The notes beneath the pieces were generated by a model. The model saw nothing but the letters and a program-made list of their open reading frames with translations, was not told the DNA's origin and did not search any database. From Herbiconiux solani NBRC 106740 (GTDB taxonomy: Bacteria; Actinomycetota; Actinomycetes; Actinomycetales; Microbacteriaceae), in the NCBI RefSeq assembly GCF_001571005.1, contig NZ_BCST01000002.1, positions 186,001 to 250,000 of the forward strand: a stretch of DNA of 64,000 nucleotides, read 5' to 3'. The position numbers were made by a program, and so were the translations under genes. Every line of letters starts with the position of its first letter. Within the stretch, counting starts at the first letter, position 1. Below, piece by piece: positions 26,648 to 35,312 of the stretch.

Positions 26648-27018
26648 CGGCTTACGTCGAACCCGGCGTGATGACCTCGCTCCTCAGCACCATCGGAGAC
26701 GACGAGGGGCGCGGCCGGTTCGTGCACGACTTCATCAACCTCTGGGAGACCCGATCCCAGAGGTTGATGAAAGCGCTCGGCAACCACGACTTCGAGGATG
26801 CCGATGTCGTTCTGCTCAGCATCCGCAGCAGCAGCACCATGCTCGGCGCCTGGCCGCTCGAGGCCATCGCCGGCATGGTGCATTCGGCGGTGAAGGCCTT
26901 CGACCTGCAGGGCAGCCTGGTGCATCTGGCCCGCCTGCAGGAGGTGGGCACGAACACCTGCCGCGAACTGCTCGTGCGGCTGGAGTCGCTGCGTCAGCTC
27001 ACCGACGAGCGGGCCTAG
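26644..27018 (+). CDS. HPt-like protein without the phospho-accepting His
   Basis: The 124-residue all-helical protein fits a histidine phosphotransfer (HPt) domain. The signature HxxKGxSxxxGA is here LSIRSSSTMLGA: His is Leu, Lys is Arg, Gly is Ser, with the flanking helices conserved. Phosphorelay is therefore impossible, but binding to a receiver or kinase is likely. The TTG start overlaps the stop of the synthase gene (TTGA) with AAGG just upstream; GTG 26668 or ATG 26671 are alternatives. Coupling to the synthase suggests that it regulates polysaccharide synthesis by protein-protein contact. Confidence 0.7.
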   Translation: MTAYVEPGVMTSLLSTIGDDEGRGRFVHDFINLWETRSQRLMKALGNHDFEDADVVLLSIRSSSTMLGAWPLEAIAGMVHSAVKAFDLQGSLVHLARLQEVGTNTCRELLVRLESLRQLTDERA

Positions 27019-27055
27019 GCGGATGCCGGCGGCGGCCCCGCGGACAGCGGAGAGG

Positions 27056-27985
27056 TCAGTCGTCCTCGGAGGCGGCCAGGCGGTAGCCGACGCCCCGGAC
27101 CGTCTCGATCCAGCGCGGGGTCGTGATCGAGTCGGCGAGCTTGCGACGCAGGTTGGCCATGTGCACCTCGATGGCGCGCTTGTCGGCCTCGCTCACGAAG
27201 TGAGCGGTGACGTAGCTCTCGCCCCGCAGCAGGAGCGCGAGGTCGGCCTTGCTGCGCACGCGGCGCTGGCTCTCCATCAGGGCGTTGAGCAGGTCGAACT
27301 CGCTGCGGGTGAGGTCGATGGCCTTCCCGTCCTTCTCGGCCAGCCGCATCTCGGAGTTGACGTGCAGGCCGTTGTGCTCGAGCCAGCCGTCCTCCCGGTC
27401 GTAGTTCTTGGGGCCGGCATCCGCGACGGGCGGAGCGGCGGCAGCCGGAGCCTGGGCCACGGGCGCAGCAGCCACGGGCGCGGCCGCGACCGGAGCAGCA
27501 GCGACGGGCGCCTGAGCGGCCGGAGCGGCGTAGACCGGAGCCTGGGCGGCCGCGGGCTGCACGGCGACGGGAGCGACGGGCCCCGAGCCATCGCTCGCCA
27601 GCACCTGGCGGGGGCGGCGCATCATGGCCTCGACACGGGCACGCAGCTCGCGCGGGCGGAACGGCTTGGTCAGGTAGTCGTCGGCGCCGGCCTCCAGGCC
27701 CTGCAGCGTGTCGATCTCCTCGTCGCGAGCGGTGAGCATCACGAGGTAGGTGTTGCTGAAGGTGCGGATGCGCTTCGCGGCCTCGAAGCCGTCGATGCCG
27801 GGCATGCTCACGTCGAGCGTGGTGACCGTGGGGTCGTAGGCGCGCACCGCCTGCACCCCGTCCAGGCCGTTGCCGGTCGCGATGACCTCGAACCCGGCCT
27901 GCGTCAGAACCGTCTCCAGAAGGTGGCGGATGTCGGCGTCATCTTCGATGATCACCGCGACTCGTCGTTCCCCATTTGCGTCCAT
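27056..27985 (-). CDS. OmpR-family response regulator with (A)PVAAAP linker
   Basis: The 309-residue protein has a complete receiver (EDDADIRHLL, Asp site in TTLDVSMPGIDG, Thr in MLTARDEE, Lys in YLTKPFRPRELR), a linker of about 75 residues made of PV-A-A-A-P units (APVAAAPVAAAPVAAAP), and a C-terminal winged helix (AIDLTRSEFDLLNALMESQ ... RWIETVRGVGYRL). OmpR-type linkers are usually 5-20 residues, so this one is exceptional and should let the domains move independently. TACGAT lies seven nt upstream of the ATG, so the mRNA is probably leaderless. It is divergent from the receiver-like gene at 28006. Targets probably include the polysaccharide genes (inferred). Confidence 0.88.
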   Translation of the reverse strand: MDANGERRVAVIIEDDADIRHLLETVLTQAGFEVIATGNGLDGVQAVRAYDPTVTTLDVSMPGIDGFEAAKRIRTFSNTYLVMLTARDEEIDTLQGLEAGADDYLTKPFRPRELRARVEAMMRRPRQVLASDGSGPVAPVAVQPAAAQAPVYAAPAAQAPVAAAPVAAAPVAAAPVAQAPAAAAPPVADAGPKNYDREDGWLEHNGLHVNSEMRLAEKDGKAIDLTRSEFDLLNALMESQRRVRSKADLALLLRGESYVTAHFVSEADKRAIEVHMANLRRKLADSITTPRWIETVRGVGYRLAASEDD

Positions 27986-27992
27986 CGCCCTG

Positions 27993-27998
27993 ATCGTA
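27993..27998 (-). promoter_or_regulatory. -10 box for leaderless response regulator mRNA
   Basis: TACGAT on the minus strand ends seven nt before the ATG at 27985. The divergent gene starts only 20 nt away, so its promoter must overlap this one. Confidence 0.5.
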
Positions 27999-28005
27999 TC
28001 AACGG

Positions 28006-28404
28006 ATGGGCGAACTGATGGCTGAATCTCGGTACCGAATCCCGACGCTCGCCATTGTGAGCAAAGACACCGCCTTCGCTATCCGTCTGACCGACTGGCT
28101 GACCGAGGACGGCCGCCTCCGGGTGGTGCTCGTGGTGGCGGCCTGGGGCGACCTCCTCCACGACGCCGCGTTCCCGACCGACCTCGTCGTGCTGGATGCC
28201 GCCTCGAGCACCCGCAACCCCGTCGAGTCGCGCGTGCGCACGATCCGGTCCTCCGGCACGGCCGTGATCGTCATCACCCCGCCGGACGACCCGGGCAGCG
28301 CCCTCCGTGCCGTCACGGCCGGCGCCTTCTGCGCGCTCGAGCGCACGGTCCCCGCCGCCCTGATCGCCGAGATGGGCCGCGGAGCGGTCGGGCTGCCGGT
28401 CTAG
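28006..28404 (+). CDS. Stand-alone degenerate receiver-like protein
   Basis: The 132-residue protein follows the beta-alpha pattern of a receiver domain: TLAIVSKDTAFAIRLTDWL, DLVVLDAASS (Asp at the usual phosphorylation site), TAVIVITPP and AFCALERTVP. The acidic metal-binding pair is reduced to SKD and the conserved Lys is Arg, so phosphorylation is doubtful. The start may be ATG 28006 or 28018 (MAESRYRIP). It converges on the GH6 gene, and its TAG stop lies inside a duplicate of that gene's end. Confidence 0.65.
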   Translation: MGELMAESRYRIPTLAIVSKDTAFAIRLTDWLTEDGRLRVVLVVAAWGDLLHDAAFPTDLVVLDAASSTRNPVESRVRTIRSSGTAVIVITPPDDPGSALRAVTAGAFCALERTVPAALIAEMGRGAVGLPV

Positions 28405-28446
28405 AAGCCGGCGTCGTCCCGGACCGGTGCGCTAGAAGCCGGCGTC
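28401..28446. repeat. 15-bp direct repeat duplicating the end of the GH6 gene
   Basis: CTAGAAGCCGGCGTC occurs exactly at 28401-28415 and 28432-28446. The second copy is the C-terminal codons and TAG stop of the leftward GH6 gene (complement of 28432-28434). The first copy provides the TAG stop (28402-28404) of the convergent receiver-like gene, possible because CTAG is palindromic. Confidence 0.8.
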
Positions 28447-29421
28447 CGCCGCGAGCTCGCGCGCGTTCGCATCCCACCACTGTCCGGCCACCGGGCCGCC
28501 GTTGCAGGTGCCGTCGCTCTCGCCGGGCGGCTTGATCCAGAGGTTCGCGTCCTGAGCCGAGCCCGACTTGGTCGGCGAGGGGGTCGCCCCGAGGGCCCGC
28601 CCGGGCGGGTTGCACCACTCGCCGGTCGACCCGTTGCCGTTGCGGCCGGTGTCGATCACGTAGTGGGCGCCCCCGGTCAGCGCCGAGATCGCGTTCGCGT
28701 AGTACTGCTCGCGGTCGGTGGAGTTGTAGTTCGAGACATTGGTCGAGAAGCCGCGCGCCCGGCTGACGCCGGCCTTGTTCAGCAGGTCGGCCATCTCGGC
28801 GGCCGGGCCCCAGTTGGAGTGCCCCGCGTCGATGTAGACGACGAGGCCGGCGCCGACGAGCGCGTCGACCGACCCGCTCACCTCGCTCAGCCGCTCGTCG
28901 ACGTTCTTGCACTCGCTCGCGAGCGCGAGAGCATCCGGCTCCAGGATGACGACGGCCTCGCTGCCCGAGAGCGCGGTCGCGATCTCCTGCACCCAGACCG
29001 GGTACTCCTCGGCCGAGAGGCCGCCGGTGGACTGACCGCCGCAGTCGCGGTTCGGGATGCCGTAGACGGTGAACACGGGCGCCTGGCCGAGCTTCTCGGC
29101 CTGGCCGACCAGCCCCTGCACGTAGCCCCCGACCTCACCCGCGGGGTGCTCCTCCGGAACCAGCCAGACCGCGGTCGGCACGGCGGCGATGCGGCCGAAG
29201 GTGGCGGCGTCGGCCGAGTCGCCGGACTGCTCGGCAGCGGTGGAGGCCTGCGCGGCCTTCGACCCGGGATCCGAGAACAGGTTGCGGCTCGCAAAGGGGT
29301 TGTCCGAAGCGACGCCGCCGGCCGAGAAGATCGAACCGACCCCGATCACGAGGGCCGCCAGCACGCCGACGATGGCGACGATCGCGACCCAGAGACCCAC
29401 GCGTGGCAGCACATTGGACAA
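28432..29421 (-). CDS. Membrane-anchored GH6 beta-glucanase
   Basis: The 329-residue protein has one N-terminal membrane anchor (VGLWVAIVAIVGVLAALVIG), a Ser/Ala linker and a GH6 catalytic domain outside the cell: VYGIPNRDCGG, the catalytic-acid Asp163 in VVILEPDALALAS, VVYIDAGHSNWG, VIDTGRNGNG, EWCNPPGRALG and WIKPPGESDG. GH6 enzymes cleave beta-1,4-glucan. In streptomycetes a GH6 enzyme accompanies the cellulose-like synthase CslA, and here the synthase gene is 2 kb away. The TTG at 29419-29421 has GGGGAGGG seven nt upstream; GTG 29452-29454 is the alternative. The gene follows the GGDEF-EAL gene, probably in one transcript. Confidence 0.88.
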   Translation of the reverse strand: MSNVLPRVGLWVAIVAIVGVLAALVIGVGSIFSAGGVASDNPFASRNLFSDPGSKAAQASTAAEQSGDSADAATFGRIAAVPTAVWLVPEEHPAGEVGGYVQGLVGQAEKLGQAPVFTVYGIPNRDCGGQSTGGLSAEEYPVWVQEIATALSGSEAVVILEPDALALASECKNVDERLSEVSGSVDALVGAGLVVYIDAGHSNWGPAAEMADLLNKAGVSRARGFSTNVSNYNSTDREQYYANAISALTGGAHYVIDTGRNGNGSTGEWCNPPGRALGATPSPTKSGSAQDANLWIKPPGESDGTCNGGPVAGQWWDANARELAADAGF

Positions 29422-29455
29422 CGGATGGCCCTCCCCGATCGGACGTCGTCTCACC

Positions 29456-31954
29456 TTATCCCGTGGCCGACGCCGGCGCCGATTCGCTCGCCGAGCTCGG
29501 TGCAACGGGAGCCGGCGCAGGCGAGGCGGCGGCCGGGCGGCCCACCGTCCCGGCGGCGCCGTAGGCCTTCAGCCGCGACATGGTCTGCGCGAACGGCACG
29601 GGCCGGCCGTAGAAGAAGCCCTGCGCGTGGCGCACGCCGATCCCGACGAGCACGTCCACCGCATCCTGGGTCTCGATGCCCTCGACCACGGTGGAGTAGT
29701 CGAAGGCGTCGCCGAAGCCCTGCAGCGCCCGCACGACCTCGCGCTGACGGGTGTCGTCGAGGTTGTCGACGAGCGAGCGGTCGATCTTCAGGATGTCCAT
29801 CGGGATGCGCACGAGAGCGCCCACGCTCGACGCCTCGGAGCCGTAGTCGTCGAGGGCGATCAGCATCCCGAGCTCGCGGAAGTGCTCGGCCTGCGCGCGA
29901 AGGTCGTCGTCGATGTCCTTCGTCGAGCGCTCGTTGAGCTCGAGGCAGAGCGACACGTCGGGGTACTGCGGCACGATCTCCTTGAGGAACGCCCCGACGT
30001 GCTCGTCGCGGATCTGCTCGACCTCGAGGTTGATCGTCATCACGGTGATGCCGGGGACGATCTTGCGGAACTCGCGGGCCGACTTGAGCGAGGCGGCGAT
30101 GACCTGCTTGGTGAGCAGGTCCATCCGGCCCAGCCCCTTCGCCTTCTCGATCAGGGACGAGGTCGAGATGCGGCCGAGCTCCGGATGCGTGTAGCGCACG
30201 AGCGATTCGAAGGCCCAGATCTTGTCCTCGAGCGTGTTGACGATCGGCTGGTAGACGACGTTCAGCACCCCGTCGTCGATCGCCTTCGCGACGATCTCAT
30301 TGATGCGGCTCGAGCGGTGCGGCGAGATTCCGATGCTCGATTCGAACGACGGGCCGCCCTGGCGCCGGGACTTCTTGATCGCGAGCATGCTGTGATCGGC
30401 GTCGACCACGATCGACTGCGGATCGGTCTCCTGGTGCCCCGAGTAGGCCAGCCCCACGCTCACCAGCGGGCGGTACTCGCGCCCGGCGATGGTGGCGGCG
30501 ACGCCGACGTTCGCGATGATGTGGTCGGCGACCGCCTTCGACTCGGCGAGCGACTGCAGCTTGGTGAGGATGATCACGAACTCGTCGCCGCCGACGCGAG
30601 CGACGAAATCGTGCGGCCGCACCGAGGCGCGCAGCCGGCCGGCCACGATCGAGAGCACCTCGTCGCCGATGTGGTGGCCCTCGGAGTCGTTCAGCCGCTT
30701 GAACTGGTCGAGGTCGATGAACAGCACGGCGATCCCGGAGGCGTAGCTGCGGTCTTCGTTCAGCCGCGCGAGGGAGCGCTGGAAGGCGTTGTAGTTCGGC
30801 AGCCCGGTGAGCGAGTCGCGGTCGACGCGATCCAGGAGCGTGTCGTAGGCGCCCCGGACGCGGGCGTTCTCGGAGGCGATGTGCCCGATCGCGTCGAGGG
30901 CGAGCTCGTCGTCGGCGGTGAACGGGGCTCCCCCGTTCTTGCGGCTGGCCACCAGGTATTCGGGCGGCTCCACCGCATCCTGCTGGTGCTCGCTGGAGAC
31001 CCCGTCCTCCTCGGCCTCCATCGGACCCGCGACGAGCTGCGGATCCGTCCCGTCGATCGCGGCGAAGCGGGTGCCGATCTCGTTGCGGCCCGGCGGCGTG
31101 CGCCGCACCTCGAAGTCGGTGGCGTCGACGGCACGCCGGGCGAACTCGACCATGATCTGCTTGGGGTCGTCGGCCGCGTCCCACGGCAACGCCCGCGCGG
31201 CCTCCACGACCCCGCTCAGCCGCCGCTCGCTGCTGCGGGTCTGCCCACGCTTGGCCGCGCCGTAGAACACGAGCGCCACGACCAGCAGCGGAACCGTCGA
31301 GCGTGCGAGCACCAGCTGCTCCTCGGGCCCGTCGACGATGCGCAGGAGGCCCGAGGTCGCGGCGTACAGCGCGATCGCGACGACTGAGCCGAGCGCGAAG
31401 ATGAAGAGCATCCGCCAGGGGCTCAGGCCGTTCATGCCGACCGAGTGGTCGACGTTCCAGCGACCGCGGTCGAGCACGAAGTCGAGGGCGAGTGCCACGA
31501 GCAGGTAGAAGGCCACGCCGACAGGCACCGCGGCCAAGGGGTACCAGCCGAGGTCGATCAGCGCGCGGGAGACGCCGACGAACCCGAAGGCGCCGACCGT
31601 GGCGACACCGGTCCACTGGAGGGAGCGCCAGAGCGACCTGGTGGTCATGGCTTTGGAGACGAGGAACGCCATCGTCCACAATCCGACGTCGAAGACCGGG
31701 TTCTCGCCCAGCGTGCCGACGACGAGCAGCGTGTTCGCGACCCCCACGGCAGGCAGCCCCGCGGCGCGGCCGGTGGGCAGCTCGTAGACCGCGGTGACCG
31801 CGACGCTGACGAGGAAGACCGCGCAGCTGAGCCAGCTCGGCGGCGGGTCGGAGATCGCTGCGACGACTCCGGCGGCCACGGTTCCCAGCACGACTGCAAC
31901 CAGGGCCCAGGACAGCAGGACCGGGGGGTCGCGTCTCACCGGCAGCTCGTCCAT
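29456..31954 (-). CDS. Membrane GGDEF-EAL protein (c-di-GMP turnover)
   Basis: The 832-residue protein has about seven or eight spans (15-250), a GAF-like segment (about 260-385), an intact GGDEF domain (VARVGGDEFVIIL with the inhibitory RxxD as RPHD five residues before it) and an EAL domain (about 560-810: FESLVRY for EAL, TINLEVEQIRD, CLELNERS, ALDDYGSEAS, LKIDRSLVDN, VVEGIETQDA, QGFFYGRPV). It can make and probably also degrade c-di-GMP at the membrane. It is the only protein here with an intact GGDEF; co-directional with the GH6 gene and close to the synthase. TAAACT six nt before the ATG indicates a leaderless mRNA. Confidence 0.92.
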   Translation of the reverse strand: MDELPVRRDPPVLLSWALVAVVLGTVAAGVVAAISDPPPSWLSCAVFLVSVAVTAVYELPTGRAAGLPAVGVANTLLVVGTLGENPVFDVGLWTMAFLVSKAMTTRSLWRSLQWTGVATVGAFGFVGVSRALIDLGWYPLAAVPVGVAFYLLVALALDFVLDRGRWNVDHSVGMNGLSPWRMLFIFALGSVVAIALYAATSGLLRIVDGPEEQLVLARSTVPLLVVALVFYGAAKRGQTRSSERRLSGVVEAARALPWDAADDPKQIMVEFARRAVDATDFEVRRTPPGRNEIGTRFAAIDGTDPQLVAGPMEAEEDGVSSEHQQDAVEPPEYLVASRKNGGAPFTADDELALDAIGHIASENARVRGAYDTLLDRVDRDSLTGLPNYNAFQRSLARLNEDRSYASGIAVLFIDLDQFKRLNDSEGHHIGDEVLSIVAGRLRASVRPHDFVARVGGDEFVIILTKLQSLAESKAVADHIIANVGVAATIAGREYRPLVSVGLAYSGHQETDPQSIVVDADHSMLAIKKSRRQGGPSFESSIGISPHRSSRINEIVAKAIDDGVLNVVYQPIVNTLEDKIWAFESLVRYTHPELGRISTSSLIEKAKGLGRMDLLTKQVIAASLKSAREFRKIVPGITVMTINLEVEQIRDEHVGAFLKEIVPQYPDVSLCLELNERSTKDIDDDLRAQAEHFRELGMLIALDDYGSEASSVGALVRIPMDILKIDRSLVDNLDDTRQREVVRALQGFGDAFDYSTVVEGIETQDAVDVLVGIGVRHAQGFFYGRPVPFAQTMSRLKAYGAAGTVGRPAAASPAPAPVAPSSASESAPASATG

Positions 31955-31960
31955 GCCTGG

Positions 31961-31966
31961 AGTTTA
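31961..31966 (-). promoter_or_regulatory. -10 box for leaderless GGDEF-EAL mRNA
   Basis: TAAACT on the minus strand ends six nt before the ATG at 31954. Confidence 0.5.
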
Positions 31967-31985
31967 GCTCTCCGGCGGGCTCGGG

Positions 31986-32729
31986 TCAGAGACCGAGTCG
32001 GCCGAGCTCGGCGTCCATCCTCGTCGCCATCTCGGCGTAGCCGTCGTCGTTCGGATGCAGGCCGTCCGAGGCCATCCACTCGGGGTGGCCTTCGATCCAG
32101 TGCGAGGCGTCCGGCACCCAGTCGGCCCCGATGTCGTCCGCGGCCGAGCGCACCCAGCCGATGATCGTCTCGACCGACTCGGGTCGGTCGTCGGTGTACC
32201 AGAACGGCTCGACGACGATGATGCGGGTCGCCGGGAGCGAGTCGTGCAGGAAGCGGAGATCGGTGCTGATCGCATCCTGGATCTCGTCGGCGCGCTCGGG
32301 CATCGAGAAGTTGTCGTTCAACCCCATCGTGACGAAGAGGATGTCGGGGTTGTCGGCGATGACCTGCGGCACCTCGTCGTCCGCGTCGTAGTCGGGCGGC
32401 GTGCTGCTGCGGTTGTTGACGAAGCCCAGACCGTTGACGCTCGGGTTGAACTCGTTCCAGCCGCGCTCGACCGAGACGATGCTCGACCAGCGCCGAGCCG
32501 GGTCGGAGGCGCCGGTGCCGAGCGTGTAGGAGTCGCCGTAGAAGGCGACGCGAGGGCCCGTGGCGGCGGTGCCCGCGGTGCGGTCGGTGTCGCCGCTCGT
32601 GCTGCTGCCGCCGGCACGCTCGGCGCTGCCGGTGTTGCGGCCCGCGACCGCGGAGACGGTGAAGAGCGCGAGTGTGACGACCGCCACGAATCCGGCGGCG
32701 AGGATCACGAGCTTCCGGGTTTCACGCAC
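31986..32729 (-). CDS. Membrane-anchored SGNH-family hydrolase
   Basis: The 247-residue protein has an N-terminal membrane anchor or signal (LVILAAGFVAVVTLALFTVS), a Ser/Thr/Gly linker and an SGNH hydrolase domain: block I GDSYTLGTGA (catalytic Ser), GLGF (Gly), block III GLNDNF (Asn) and block V DGLHPN (Asp and His). Such enzymes are esterases, often removing or adding acyl groups on polysaccharides or the wall, which would fit the adjoining glucan genes. The GTG at 32727-32729 has no strong ribosome binding site. A hairpin at 32751-32785 separates it from asd. Confidence 0.8.
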   Translation of the reverse strand: MRETRKLVILAAGFVAVVTLALFTVSAVAGRNTGSAERAGGSSTSGDTDRTAGTAATGPRVAFYGDSYTLGTGASDPARRWSSIVSVERGWNEFNPSVNGLGFVNNRSSTPPDYDADDEVPQVIADNPDILFVTMGLNDNFSMPERADEIQDAISTDLRFLHDSLPATRIIVVEPFWYTDDRPESVETIIGWVRSAADDIGADWVPDASHWIEGHPEWMASDGLHPNDDGYAEMATRMDAELGRLGL

Positions 32730-32750
32730 ATCCGGTGTTCGTCGCCCTCG

Positions 32751-32785
32751 CCGGATCGGATTGGATCGGATTGAAACGGATCCGG
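32751..32785 (-). terminator. Hairpin between asd and the SGNH hydrolase gene
   Basis: CCGGATC (32751-32757) and GATCCGG (32779-32785) are exact inverse copies; the loop holds the direct repeat GATCGGATTG twice. It may end asd transcription, though no T run follows on the minus strand. Confidence 0.4.
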
Positions 32786-32792
32786 GCCGCGA

Positions 32793-33902
<1,110 letters not shown>

Positions 33903-33911
33903 TCAGTCAGT

Positions 33912-35180
<1,269 letters not shown>

Positions 35181-35248
35181 GTGGACTCCTGGAGGGACGG
35201 CGCCTGCGGGAAAGGCGCTGGGGACGGGGTCTCTCGACCCGACTGCCC

Positions 35249-35254
35249 ACTATA
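35249..35254 (-). promoter_or_regulatory. Probable lysC promoter -10 box
   Basis: TATAGT on the minus strand lies in the only AT-rich spot of the 132-nt gap upstream of lysC, predicting a leader of about 60 nt. That leader contains a hairpin (GCGCCT at 35200-35205 with AGGCGC at 35213-35218) just before the ribosome binding site. Confidence 0.4.
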
Positions 35255-35312
35255 TCGCGGGCGGATGCGGGTCCCCGGGCCATCCGGAGACGGCCACCTC
35301 GGACTGATCGGC

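Noticed and set aside
29189-31387. Plus-strand open frame of over 700 codons
   Set aside because: Antisense to the GGDEF-EAL gene, whose motifs are complete; the product lacks hydrophobic segments and looks random.
35181-35312. Possible lysine riboswitch upstream of lysC
   Set aside because: The leader is only about 60 nt with one small hairpin, too short for a lysine aptamer.
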